Shown: positions 9,587 through 21,400 of the stretch, piece after piece
Layout of the letters: the number at the start of each line of letters is the position of its first letter
How positions within the stretch are numbered: the stretch's first letter is position 1
From: Acaryochloris sp. IP29b_bin.176
GTDB lineage: Bacteria > Cyanobacteriota > Cyanobacteriia > Thermosynechococcales > Thermosynechococcaceae
DNA: 64,000 nt
NCBI GenBank assembly: GCA_028285315.1
Contig: JANQPU010000041.1
Location: forward strand, 19,932-83,931
Direction: 5' to 3'
Made by a program: the position numbers and the translations under genes
The notes under the pieces: generated by a model
Told to the model about the DNA's origin: nothing
What the model saw: the letters and a program-made list of their open reading frames with translations, nothing else
The model's database searches: none

Positions 9587-10651
9587 ATGAAATTCAGTTT
9601 ATTCTATTTTGATGGGAATGGATTAAATCCACAAGACAACCCATATAGACTATTAATTGAAAGTGCTAAATATGCTGATCAAAATGGTTTTAGCGCGGTT
9701 TGGACCCCTGAAAGACATTTTCATGCCTTTGGTGGACTCTATCCCAATCCAGCAATGACTAGTGCGGCACTTGCAATGGTCACTGAAAAGATTCAACTGC
9801 GGGCTGGCAGTGTGGTGCTACCCCTACATCATCCAGTCCGGGTGGCTGAGGATTGGGCCGTAGTCGATCAACTGTCTGGAGGACGGGTGGCGATCGCCTT
9901 TGCTTCGGGCTGGACTATGGACGAATTTATTTTATCTCGAGACCCCCATGGGAGTCGCAAAACCGTTATGTGGCAAGGCATAAGAGCCGTCCAAAAGCTC
10001 TGGCAAGGACAAGCGGTAACCTTTACCGATGCCACTGGACGCCAAGTAGATGCCAAAACGTTGCCCAAGCCTAAACAGCCCCAATTGCCCATTTGGGTGA
10101 CTTGCCAATCAATGGAAACCTTTATTGAAGCCGGACGTTTGGGGGCAAATGTTTTAACTTCTTTGCTGGGTGAAACCTTAGACCAAGTGGCTCCCAAAAT
10201 TCAGCGTTATAGGGAATCGCTAACGAAATATGGTCACGACGCTCAATCTAGAACCGTTTCGATGATGATGCATACATTTTTAGGTTCAGATAGCGAGCAG
10301 GTTAAAGAAGATATTCGCCAACCTTTTTGTGATTATTTAAAAACCCATTATGGACTGCTTGAAAATTTAGCCAAAGGCATGGATTTAAATGTAAGTTTAT
10401 CTGACTTTTCTGAAGATGATCTTGATAGTTTGTTATTATTTGGTGTAGAAGGTTTTATGAAGGGTCGTTCATTAATTGGGACGCCGGAAAGCTGTCAACC
10501 TTTTATTCAAAAATTACACCAAGCAGGCGTCAATGAGATTGCTTGTCTAATCGATTTTGTTCAGGATTTTGATGCTGTAATGTGCGCCTTGCCCTACCTC
10601 AATCAGCTCAGAAAGTTAACGGCTGAGCCCCAATCTATGGTCACAGCTTAA
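9587..10651 (+). CDS. Luciferase-like FMN-dependent monooxygenase of PKS/NRPS clusters
   Basis: 354 aa with a bacterial-luciferase-like TIM-barrel pattern throughout: an N-terminal KFSLFYFDG strand, WTPERHFHAFGG near residue 45, GSVVLPLHHPVRVAEDWAVVD near 75-95, and SGGRVAIAFASGW near 100. It matches the subgroup that occurs as domains or partners of natural-product megasynthases. In puwainaphycin-type synthases such a domain sits inside the PKS protein and is linked to the alpha-hydroxyl of the beta-amino fatty acid; here it is a separate polypeptide. Both ends of the gene and the 79-nt spacer upstream are clearly more AT-rich than the flanking megasynthase genes. Inference: it hydroxylates the intermediate on the carrier of the preceding PKS. 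Baeyer-Villiger-type oxidation cannot be excluded. The ATG has only a weak upstream purine stretch (GAAGAA). Confidence 0.9.
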   Translation: MKFSLFYFDGNGLNPQDNPYRLLIESAKYADQNGFSAVWTPERHFHAFGGLYPNPAMTSAALAMVTEKIQLRAGSVVLPLHHPVRVAEDWAVVDQLSGGRVAIAFASGWTMDEFILSRDPHGSRKTVMWQGIRAVQKLWQGQAVTFTDATGRQVDAKTLPKPKQPQLPIWVTCQSMETFIEAGRLGANVLTSLLGETLDQVAPKIQRYRESLTKYGHDAQSRTVSMMMHTFLGSDSEQVKEDIRQPFCDYLKTHYGLLENLAKGMDLNVSLSDFSEDDLDSLLLFGVEGFMKGRSLIGTPESCQPFIQKLHQAGVNEIACLIDFVQDFDAVMCALPYLNQLRKLTAEPQSMVTA

Positions 10652-10726
10652 GACAACTTTTTGAACAGCCATTTTAAGGAAATCCTTTGGTCGATAAATG
10701 GCAAACACAATCATGGAATATGCACT

Positions 10727-13700
10727 ATGATCGCTAAACCCTCAACCCTCCGAGCACGAATTGCATCCCTTTCCTCTGCGAAACAGCAGCTTTTACGTCA
10801 GCAACTTGCTGACAAAGGAATTGATTGGGATGAGGTTGTCGGTAAGGACATTCAAGTCCCACCTCGCCCAGAGCAACTCCCACTGTCGTCGTCTCAACTG
10901 CATCTCTGGGTCGTACATCAGCTTTACCCTGAAACCTGTGCTTACCATATTGCCATTACACTCCAGCTCATCGGTGATTTGAATATAGATGCGTTGACTC
11001 AAAGCTTACAAGCTATCATCTGCCGCCATGAGTCCCTCAGAACTGTGTTCAAACAGCGAAACAACCAGCCTTTTCAAGAGGTTCTACCGGAACTGTTACT
11101 GAAGATCCCTGTTGTCGACCTAAGAAAAACTTCCAATACTTCTACTGAAGTTAGAACTTGGCAGCAGCATCTCGCTCATCAACCCTTTAATTTAGTGACT
11201 GGACCGCTAGTTCGCGCCCATCTGCTTCAAATTCAGGACAAACAATTTAAGTTAATTTTGATCCTCCATCACTTGATTGCCGATGGTTGGTCTCGTGGCG
11301 TGCTGCTCAAAGAGTTAGCAACCCACTATCGTGCTTTTACCGTTGGTGAGTCAGTTGATATGCCAACACTCCCACTGCAATACGCTGATTTTGTTTTGCA
11401 ACAACAGCAACGATCACAGCAACCTGACTACCAAGTTCATCTTGACTACTGGAAGCAGCAACTTGCTTATCTAACACCCCTAAGTTTGCCCAGTACTACT
11501 CCTTTGTCTACCCTTGGCAAGGGCTCTTCTGCCATTGACTTTTCCAGCCACACACTTACCTGTACTTTTTCTACTGACCAAGCTCAAGCGATTAAGAGTT
11601 TTGGACAACGGTCAGGGGCCACTTTGTTTATGGTCTTACTGGCCGTTTTTAAGTTGCTACTCCATCGCTATAGTGGTCAACGAGATATTGCAGTCGGTGT
11701 TCCCGTTGCGGGCCGGAGTTGTGCCGACGTAGAGCAACTAATTGGCTTTTTCGTAAATACCTTGGTCCTACGAACCCATCTGACAGGCTATCCAACTTTT
11801 ATGGATTGGCTGCAGCAGGTACAAACCACAGTGGTTGATGCCCTGCAACATCAGGATGTTCCTTTCGCTGAGGTATTGGATAGTTTGGGGGTTGAGCGGG
11901 TACCCGGTCAAAATCCTCTCTTTCAGGTGATGTTCCAAGTTCAAAGCGGCTACCAACTCCAGAATGCTGAGCAGTTGGCCTTGGATATGCCTGGTTTGTT
12001 GCCAATTCAGAGTTGGGTGGAGCTAAATCAAACCAAGTTCGACATGAGCTGGCACGTGATCGAACGCGATGATTCGCTGCTGGTTGGGGTTGAATATCGT
12101 ACTGCCTTGTTTGAGAGCGATCTCGTCCAGTGCATGCTCAAACATTTTCAGAAACTCACTGAATCCGTACTGACCCATCCTGAGGCTTCCATTGCCCAAC
12201 TACCGATTCTCCCCTGGCCTGAACGTCGGCAGATTGAGGAATGGGGTCAGGGGAAAGTTACAGCATCGATTCATTGTTTTCCACAGCGATTTGAGCAACA
12301 GGTTGAACTAACACCAGATGCGATAGCCCTGCGCACGTCTGATCAAACCTTGACTTATATGGCATTGAACCAGCGAGCAAATCAACTGGCCCACTGGCTT
12401 CAGTCTGAGGGAATTGGGCCTGATCGGCTGGTGGGGATTTGTTTAACCCCTGGCATTGACTTGATCGTAGCGCTGCTGGCTACTCTAAAAGCAGGTGGTG
12501 CCTATGTGCCCTTAGATCCCAAACTGCCATCGGCTCGTCTGCAATATATGGTGGATGACGCAGCACCTGATGTGTTGATAGTTTCCAGCGATAAATTCAA
12601 CCTGTTAAGGTCTGAGAATCATCCGGTCACCTTGCTCGTCTTGTCGCAGGATCGAACGATACTTGCGACACAATCTCAGGATAATTTACCGACTCAAATT
12701 GTCCCAACTAATCTGGCCTACTTAATCTACACCTCAGGCTCCACTGGTAAGCCTAAGGGAGCTTTGATCGAGCACAGGGGGTTGATCAACTATCTCGACT
12801 GGTGCTTGGCGTCCTATCCATTGACTCAAGGGAAGGGAGTGCCGGTTCAGTCTTCAATCGGATTTGATGCTACGATTACCAGCCTGTTTGCCCCGTTACT
12901 AGTCGGTCAGTTCTTGATTTTTGGATTAGGAGCCTCAGAAATTGAGTCCATTCAGACCGCGCTGATGGCAAGTGTCAGCCTAATAAAGCTTACCCCCGCT
13001 CATCTAAGTGCCCTGCAGCCACTCTTGGAGGTACAGGGTCTAGCCGCAGATCATTTACCTAAGGCCTTAATCATTGGGGGCGAAGCCCTACAGGCTCACC
13101 ATGTTGCAGTTTGGCGATCTCAATATCCAGACGTCGCTTTAGTCAATGAATATGGCCCCACGGAAGCAGTTGTTGGCTGCTGTGTGCATTGGGTTAGTCC
13201 GGCCGATCAGGATCGGTTACCCATTGGTCACCCGATTCACGGTGCTCAGCTCTATGTTTTGGACGAATATTTCGACTTGGTGCCGATTGGTGTTCCAGGT
13301 GAGCTATATATCGGAGGGGCTGGCGTGGCCCGAGGCTACCTAAATAGGCCTGAATTGACGGCGGAACGGTTTATTCCAAATCCCTTTGCTACTGTAGAGA
13401 ACCCAGTACTAACCCTTTACCGAACTGGCGATCAGGTATGCTATCGCCCCGATGGAGTCCTCGACTATCTCGGGCGTATTGACGAGCAAGTTAAGTTACA
13501 CGGGTTCCGAGTCGAGCCAGGTGAGATTGAGGCGTTGCTCTGTGAACATCCCCAGGTCGAGCAGGCCATTGTTTTACTGTCGAAAGTCAACCAACGCTCA
13601 ACATTAGTTGCTTACGTCGTTGCTCCAAATGTCGTCGATACCCAGCTCTCATCAGAACTGCGCCTTCAATTGCACCAGGCTTTACCGGCGTATATGGTAC

Positions 13701-15424
13701 CTACGCACTTTATTCAACTAGACCTATTACCGCTTACCGCAAACGGGAAAGTGGATCGCCGCGCTTTACCAACACCGAAAGTGGTAATGGGTGTGCAGGA
13801 TCAGGTGCTACCACAAACTGAGAAAGAATCAATCCTTTCAATCATTTGGCAACAAATTTTAGGTCGTGATGATCTGAGCATCCACGACAACTTTTTTGAC
13901 CTGGGGGGCGATTCGATCACCGCAATGCAAATTGTGGCCAAAGCCCATCAGCAGGGCTTACATCTGACCCCAGCTCAACTCTTCCACCATCAGACCATTG
14001 CCTCACAAGCCGTTGTAGCGGAACAGCAGATGGCGGTTGATGATGCTGTACTTGAGGGCGATGCGCCCCTCAGTCCGATCCAGTGGGACTTCTTTAAACA
14101 GCAATATGCAAACCCTCATCACTACAATCAATCGCTGATGGTTGTGGTAGATTCAGAGGTGAATATTGATCACCTAGAGGCCGCACTACAGCATCTTGCC
14201 CACCACCACGATGCTTTGCGTCTGCGGTTTAAACACACTGAATCAGGATGGCATCAAGAATATTCTGCCCCTGGAGTCGTTCCCTTTGATGTTTTCGATC
14301 TAACCTCAGAGGCGCATGCTGGTTCGGATCCTATTGCGACGCTGCAGAGTAGCCTGGACTTAGCCAATGGTCCTCTCTTTCGAGGCGCACTCCTACGCTC
14401 GGTGGACAACTATCGTTTACTGCTAGTGGCTCACCATCTGGTGGTGGACGGTGTGTCATGGCGCGTTCTTTTGGCTGACTTGCTGACGCTCTATGAACAG
14501 CTCTCTAGACAACAAGCCCCCTCCCTGGCTCCGAAAACAACTGCATTTGGTGACTGGACCCGCCATCTACAGGGGCAAAGATTTGCAGATGAATATTCCT
14601 ATTGGTCAGCAGTCTGCGAAACGACTCCGGCACTGCCTGTCGATTATGAGCAGGACTCCAACACCGTTGGTGATCGCGAGGAAATCGTGCTGAGTTTGGA
14701 GGCAGACCAAACTCAGCACCTCAAAATCTTAAAACTGCCGATTCAGCCCATATTGCTGACGGCCTTGGGACAAACGCTGACCCAATGGAGCCGCCACAGT
14801 TCGATCACTGTGGATTTGGAGGGGCACGGTCGCCATGTTTTGGATGATGGCCTGGATCTATCCCGCACGGTAGGTTGGTTTACGGCCCTGTACCCGATCC
14901 AACTCTCGTTACCGCCGGGGTCTGGGCTGGATCAGCTTAACTATGTGCAGACTCAGCTACAGCAAGTGCCCAATCAGGGCGTCGGCTTTGGTGTGTTGCG
15001 TGTCAGTGAGTGGATATCTTCTCCATCTGCATCCCAAGGGCCTCCCCTGAGATCACCAGCGGAAGTAAGCTTTAACTATCTGGGAGAACTGAAAGTACCT
15101 GAACCCGATGGCTTTATTCTAGGACTGGCTCCTGAGCCTGTAACGGCGATGCGCAGTCCTAACAGCTACTACCGCTATCGCATAGAGATAATTGCCCTGA
15201 TTCGGGGGGAGCAACTGCATGTGACTTGGCGCTACAGTCGGAAACTATATCGGCACAGCACCCTGACACAACTGTCACAGCGCTACATTAACAACCTCAA
15301 GTCACTGATTGCTGATTGTCAGCAACCGAATCAAACTTCCCGCTCTGATTTTGCTGCTGCTCGGGTCGATACTCGGCAGCTCAATCAGCTCATGACCAAG
15401 CTGCAAGCTAAGGGGAGTCGGTAG
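10727..15424 (+). CDS. NRPS module C-A-PCP-E, predicted D-Asn
   Basis: The ATG at 10727 is the first in-frame ATG; the only earlier start is a TTG at 10661 that would add an unconserved leader. 1565 aa. C domain 45-480 with HHLIADG (H181/H182); A domain 525-1030 with YTSGSTGKPKG near 667; PCP with Ser1063 in LGGDSI, the form usual before an E domain; E domain 1105-1540 with HHLVVDG (H1236) and an intact EGHGR. Specificity residues read by eye are D-A-T-K-I-G-E-V-G-(K), closest to the asparagine code DLTKLGEVGK. This is the first amino-acid module, so its C domain should take the acyl chain from the PKS carrier. The next protein starts with a D-residue-accepting C domain, in agreement with epimerisation. 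The short C-terminal tail is probably a docking element. Domain order is certain; Asn is likely. Confidence 0.93.
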   Translation: MIAKPSTLRARIASLSSAKQQLLRQQLADKGIDWDEVVGKDIQVPPRPEQLPLSSSQLHLWVVHQLYPETCAYHIAITLQLIGDLNIDALTQSLQAIICRHESLRTVFKQRNNQPFQEVLPELLLKIPVVDLRKTSNTSTEVRTWQQHLAHQPFNLVTGPLVRAHLLQIQDKQFKLILILHHLIADGWSRGVLLKELATHYRAFTVGESVDMPTLPLQYADFVLQQQQRSQQPDYQVHLDYWKQQLAYLTPLSLPSTTPLSTLGKGSSAIDFSSHTLTCTFSTDQAQAIKSFGQRSGATLFMVLLAVFKLLLHRYSGQRDIAVGVPVAGRSCADVEQLIGFFVNTLVLRTHLTGYPTFMDWLQQVQTTVVDALQHQDVPFAEVLDSLGVERVPGQNPLFQVMFQVQSGYQLQNAEQLALDMPGLLPIQSWVELNQTKFDMSWHVIERDDSLLVGVEYRTALFESDLVQCMLKHFQKLTESVLTHPEASIAQLPILPWPERRQIEEWGQGKVTASIHCFPQRFEQQVELTPDAIALRTSDQTLTYMALNQRANQLAHWLQSEGIGPDRLVGICLTPGIDLIVALLATLKAGGAYVPLDPKLPSARLQYMVDDAAPDVLIVSSDKFNLLRSENHPVTLLVLSQDRTILATQSQDNLPTQIVPTNLAYLIYTSGSTGKPKGALIEHRGLINYLDWCLASYPLTQGKGVPVQSSIGFDATITSLFAPLLVGQFLIFGLGASEIESIQTALMASVSLIKLTPAHLSALQPLLEVQGLAADHLPKALIIGGEALQAHHVAVWRSQYPDVALVNEYGPTEAVVGCCVHWVSPADQDRLPIGHPIHGAQLYVLDEYFDLVPIGVPGELYIGGAGVARGYLNRPELTAERFIPNPFATVENPVLTLYRTGDQVCYRPDGVLDYLGRIDEQVKLHGFRVEPGEIEALLCEHPQVEQAIVLLSKVNQRSTLVAYVVAPNVVDTQLSSELRLQLHQALPAYMVPTHFIQLDLLPLTANGKVDRRALPTPKVVMGVQDQVLPQTEKESILSIIWQQILGRDDLSIHDNFFDLGGDSITAMQIVAKAHQQGLHLTPAQLFHHQTIASQAVVAEQQMAVDDAVLEGDAPLSPIQWDFFKQQYANPHHYNQSLMVVVDSEVNIDHLEAALQHLAHHHDALRLRFKHTESGWHQEYSAPGVVPFDVFDLTSEAHAGSDPIATLQSSLDLANGPLFRGALLRSVDNYRLLLVAHHLVVDGVSWRVLLADLLTLYEQLSRQQAPSLAPKTTAFGDWTRHLQGQRFADEYSYWSAVCETTPALPVDYEQDSNTVGDREEIVLSLEADQTQHLKILKLPIQPILLTALGQTLTQWSRHSSITVDLEGHGRHVLDDGLDLSRTVGWFTALYPIQLSLPPGSGLDQLNYVQTQLQQVPNQGVGFGVLRVSEWISSPSASQGPPLRSPAEVSFNYLGELKVPEPDGFILGLAPEPVTAMRSPNSYYRYRIEIIALIRGEQLHVTWRYSRKLYRHSTLTQLSQRYINNLKSLIADCQQPNQTSRSDFAAARVDTRQLNQLMTKLQAKGSR

Positions 15425-15426
15425 CC

Positions 15427-18400
15427 ATGGCCCAGGTTCTGGATATTTACGAACTGTCTCCCACCCAACAGGGAATGCTTTTCCACACGCTCTTTGCGCC
15501 GGACACTGGGATTTACTTCGAGCAGCGCCATTGTTTGCTCCATGGGACTCTTGACTGTGATGCCTTTATGCAGGCCTGGCAACAGGTGGTCGATCGCTAC
15601 GATGTTTTGCGAACGGACTTCCACTGGCAGGAGGCTGATCAGCCACTGCAGGTGGTGTACGACACAGTGGCATTACCATGGATTGTCGAAGACTGGCAAG
15701 CCCTGACTCTGGCTCAACAGACCGCGAAACTTGAGGCATTGTTGGCTCAAGATCGGGCCCAAGGTTTCCAATTGGATCAGGCTCCATTGATGCGCTGTGC
15801 ATTGCTACAGCTCGCACCAGATCGCTATCGCTTTATTTGGAGTTACCACCATCTGCTAATGGATGGCTGGTGCAATGGCGTTCTGGTTAAGGATGTACTG
15901 GCAATTTACCGCTCCATACGGGAAGATTCGGCCTTGCAGCTGCTGCCACCGAAACACTACAGAGACTATATTGTCTGGCTGCAACAGCAGGATCAGACCC
16001 AAGCCGAAAACTACTGGCGTCATATTCTAAGTGGATTTGAAGCACCAACGCCGCTAGGAATTGATCGGGCTGCCCCCCTTCAGGGTAATTCATCTTTCGG
16101 AGAACAGCAGTCTCAGTTGACGGCCACTTTGTCTGCAGATTTGCAGGCATTTGCTCAGCGATCACGCTTAACGCTCAACACATTATTTCAAGGAGTGTGG
16201 GCAATCGTCCTTAGCCGTTACAGCGGTCAATCAGATGTTCTGTTTGGTATTACTGTTTCGGGCCGTCCCCCCACTTTGGCTGGAATTGAGTCAATGGTGG
16301 GACTGTTTATCAATACAGTGCCACTACGATCATACGTCCCATCAGATGCATCAATACTTCAGTGGCTACAGGAGCTGCAACAGGACCAGCGCGATCGAGA
16401 AGCCTATAGCTACAGTGCCCTCACCGACTTGCAATCTTGGAGTGATATTCCCAGTGGCTCACCTCTGTTTGAGAGCCTATTGGTGTTCGAAAACTATCCC
16501 GTTTCCATTGAGGCCGTAACCCAAAATCTAGATAGTGGTTTCAAACTGCAGGAGGGGCAAGGCTACGAACAAACCAATTATCCCTTGACGTTGGTGGTGA
16601 TTCCGGGGGATGAAATTCAGCTCAGCTTGCGGTATGACACCCACCGGGTTGCTGATGCTGATGCTCAGCGTCTCCTCGGGCATATCGAACAGGTCCTTCG
16701 TCACTTGGTGCGCGATCCGCTGCAGTCGTTGTCACAGTTGCCTCTATTAACAAAACAGGAGCAACAACAGTTAGAACAACTGGCTCAGGGTAAGGTCGTT
16801 TCGATTCCTGCAAACACCATACATCAACAATTTGAAACCCAGGTTCGTCAAACGCCGGATACAATCGCCCTTACGTTCTCAGAGACCGCTTCAGCAGAGA
16901 AGACGGTCTCCCTAAGCTACCAACAGCTCAACCATCGAGCCAATCAACTGGCTCACTACCTGCTGGAGCAAGGGATTGGTCAGCGGATTGGCCTTTGTCT
17001 TCACCGTTCTGTAGACATGGTGGTGGGATTACTCGGTATCCTTAAAGCTGGCTGTTCCTACGTGCCTCTCGATCCAAACTATCCGGTGAACAGACTCCAG
17101 TATATTGTGGCTAACGCCGAGCTTGATGCCTTAATCACCACAACAGATGTAACCTTCGAAATAGGAACAGCAGCATTAGTTATCGCCCTGGATCAACTGG
17201 CTAGTTCTATTCATCAATGTCCCGGCCATAATCCCTTGCTACAGACAGGACTAGATGATATCGCTTACATCCTCTACACCAGCGGTAGTACGGGCCAGCC
17301 GAAAGGCGTTCCTATTCTCCATCGCTGTCTAAGCAACTTTTTAAGTGCGATGGCTGAAACTCTAGGCATCACCGCTGACGATAGGCTTTTGGCGATTACA
17401 ACCCTCGCCTTTGATATTGCCGCACTAGAAATTTTCTTACCCTTAGTGACTGGAGCCCAGGTTGTTGTTACCTCACGCGAGGTGGCTCAAGATGGAGGGC
17501 AGTTGGCAGCCTTGCTAGAAAACCAAAGAATTAGCATCATGCAGGCTACCCCAGCAACCTGGCGATTGCTGTTGGATGGCAACTGGCATAGCCACTCCAG
17601 TTTAAAGGTGCTGTGTGGCGGTGAAGCCCTAGATATCACCCTAGCGCAGCAACTCTTGGCTAGAGGGGATGAGGTTTGGAACCTCTATGGCCCGACAGAA
17701 ACGACGATTTGGTCTGGTGCCCTGCAGATTACACCCCACTCTCTTGGAACAGGGACCGTACCGATCGGCTGTCCCCTTGCCAATACCCAGTTCTATGTTT
17801 TGGATCAGCAGCAGCGACAGGTTCCCATCGGTGTTCCGGGTGAACTCTATATCGGTGGCATGGGTCTCAGTCCTGGCTACTGGCAACAGCCTGAACTGAC
17901 ATCGGAACGATTTATTTCAAGTCCATTGGCTGAGATTGAGGAAGGTATAGGGGAAGGTAGTAGAGGCATTCCGGTGCTATACAGGACGGGGGATTGTGTT
18001 CGCTATCGTGAGGACGGCACCCTCGATTATTTGGGTCGCCTAGATAATCAGATTAAACTACGTGGCTTCCGCATTGAGCTGGGGGATATTGAGGCTGCTT
18101 TAAGTCAGCATCCTCTAGTCGAGCAGGCGGTTGTGGTACTGCATGATCGCGATAATCCCCGATTGGTTGCCTATCTTGTCTTGACTCAACAATGTCCTCA
18201 GGCTGAATTAGTCCAACAACTACGGCAGTGGCTTAGCCAACGAAGGCCAGCTTATATGATGCCAGCGGTTTATATTGTGCTAGAGGCACTACCGCTGACG
18301 CCAAACGGCAAAGTGGATCGGCGTTCGCTTCCTGACCCAGAGCCAGTGACTGAGAAGGCAGTCCCACCTCAAACGACGGTTGAGGTTTTAATTGCCGGAG

Positions 18401-21400
18401 TTTGGACTACAGTACTGGGCTGTGAACAGGTCAGGTTGAACGATCACTTCTTTGAGCTGGGTGGCCATTCTCTGCTGGCAACCCGAGTCATTGCTCAGTT
18501 AAGTCAGGTGTTGGGCGTTGATGTGCCGTTGCGATCGCTCTTTGAGCACCCGATTCTGGCAGACTTTGTCGGGGTTGTACAGCGAACACAAGGGCGATCA
18601 CAACCGCCAATTTCCAGTGGTCACCCCCCCACCCTATCGGATGCTCAGCAACGTCAGTGGCTGATGGCCCAGCTTGAACCAGATAATATTGCCTATACAA
18701 TTCCCACTGCAGTGAGGCTCCAGGGGGAGCTGTCCATTACTGGGTTGCAGCAGAGCTTAGTGCAGGTTGTTCATCGTCATGAACCCCTGCGAACGATTTA
18801 TCCGGCAGTGAATGGAGAAGCTTTACCTCAAGTTATTCCGGCCTCAGAAGCCACTGCCGAGCTGGAGATTGAGGGGATTGATCTGCGTCATTTAGATACA
18901 GTTAAACAGCGGTCTGAAGTTAGACGATTGACCCATGAGCAGACGCAGCAGCCGTTCAATCTAAAGCAAGGGCCGCTGTGGCGATCGCAACTTCTCCAGT
19001 TATCTGAGCAAGAGCATATTCTGCTATTGACCTTCCATCACATGATTATGGACGGTTGGTCTATGGGACTGCTATTGCAAGAATTAACCACCTGCTATCA
19101 AGGGTTTCAGCTGGATCAGTCCGTGATGCTTCCGCCTTTAAACATCACGTACAGCGACTATGCTCACTGGCAAAAGTCCCTAGATGTGGCAGACCAATTC
19201 ACCTATTGGCAAGGTCAGCTCAGGGGCGCTGCACCGGTGCTCGAGCTGCCGATTGACTTCCCGCGTTCAGCAGAACCCTCTTCTGAGGGGAGAATCTACG
19301 AATTTCGACTCACCCAAGGGCAAACAGAGCGTCTAAAGAAATTTAGCCAGCAAAATGGGGCCACCTTGTTCATGACCTTGTTGGCTGCCTTCAAGGTATT
19401 GCTCTATCGCTACAGTGGCGTTAAAGATTTGCTGATTGGTACCCCCGTCGCCAATCGGCAACAGGCCGAGCTCCAGAATTTGATGGGTTTATTTGTCAAC
19501 ACGTTGGTATTGCGAACCAATTTAGCGGGCAATCCTCGCTTTATTGAGCTGCTCGCTCAGGTGCGGACCGTAGCACTGTCTGCCTATAGTCATCAAGATT
19601 TGCCCTTTGAACAGTTAATTGAAGGATTGGAGATTCCCCGCAGCCAGAGCCATACGCCCCTGTTTCAAGTGATGTTTGCCCTACAGGATAGGCCTGCAGC
19701 CGTTGCCCTAGACAACTTAACTTGGTCACCTCTTTCGGTGGATACAGGGACTGCTAAGTTTGACCTCACCCTAGAGATGCAGGAAACACCGGGCGGTTTA
19801 GTTGGGCAAATTGAATATCGACCTGATTTGTTCAGTGCCGACACTATTCATCGGATGGCTGGGCATTTACGAACCCTACTCAAGGCCCTGCCTGAGAGTA
19901 GTCAGTTGCGAATCTCAGAATTGCCGTTGCTGCTGCGTCAAGAGCAAGATCAGCTTCTGGTGTTAAGTCAGGCAGCGCAGCCAGAACTGAGCCAGCAGGA
20001 CTGCATTCAGCAGCTGTTTGAACAGCAAGTCGAGCAAACACCAGACGCAATTGCTCTCCGGCACGGGTCAACCACAATCACCTATGAAGCCCTTAATCAA
20101 CAGGCCAATCAACTTGCCCGTCACCTTCAATCCCTGGGGGTTGGACTAGAGACCCCAGTGGGGATTTGGGCCACTGGTTCTCCTGAAAACATTGTGGCCA
20201 TTGTGGCCATTCTCAAGGCTGGCGGAACATACGTACCGTTTGACTCCAACTATCCGACTGAGCGTCTAGTTTGGATGGTTGAAGATACGCAAATAGCGCT
20301 GTTGTTGGCAGACCATCTGACCGAACCGATCGCCCCTGAGATCAGGAACAAAGTCAGGGTATTGAGCCTGGAGGTGCTTCCAACTCAGTCTCATGCCACC
20401 TCAAATTTATCTGTCGAGATTACGGCCAATCAGCTTGCCTACATCCTATATACCTCTGGCTCAACGGGACAACCAAAAGGGGTCTGCACACCCCACCGAG
20501 GCGTGACTCGGTTAGTCAAAGCGCCCACCTACATTACCCTTGATCGTCATGATGTCCTCCTCCAGGCAGCCCCACTCTCCTTCGATGCTTCGACCCTGGA
20601 AATTTGGGGTGCTTTGCTCAACGGCGGCACACTCGTCCTATTGCCCACCTCCTCGCCATCTCTAGCCGAGTTAGGTGAGATCATTTCATCCCATCAAGTC
20701 ACGACCCTTTGGCTGACGGCTGGGCTTTTTAACCTGATGGTGGATGAGCAGCTTGATGCCCTTCAGTCTGTGCGTCAGCTGATTGCCGGAGGAGATGTCC
20801 TCTCCGTAAGTCATCTGCAGAAAGCTCTAACTCACTTAGAACATACACAAATCATCAACGGGTATGGCCCAACTGAGGGCACAACATTTACCTGCTGCCA
20901 CTCAGTTTCGGCTGGCGATCTGGCCACCTGCCCTCCGATTGGTATGCCCATTAATCAAACTCAAGCTTATGTTCTTGATCATGACTTCCAGCTTGTGCCC
21001 TTGGGCGTGCCTGGTGAGCTTTATATCGGTGGTGCAGGCTTAGCGCGAGGCTATCTGAATCGACCGGCATTAACGGCTGAGCGGTTTATCCCTAACCCGT
21101 TTTACGATGTTCGTCAACCTGGGAACGATAGTTTTTATCTTTACAAGACGGGGGATCGCGTTCGTTACCGTTCTGATGGTGCTCTAGAATACCTGGGGCG
21201 GCTGGATCAGCAAGTCAAAATTCGGGGTTTCCGCATTGAGCTGGGCGAAATTGAACTGGCACTTGCTGAGCATCCCCACGTTCAACAGGCGGTTGTGAGG
21301 GTTGATGGAGAGACCGCCGATCGCAAACGTTTGATTGCTTATTTGCAGTCCCCGCCCCTTGAGTCGGTAGCACTGCGTCAGTTTTTGCTCAGTCGCGTGC

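Noticed and set aside
10661..10726. TTG start for the Asn NRPS
   Set aside because: It would add 22 residues without similarity to NRPS N-termini; the ATG at 10727 precedes a normal leader helix.
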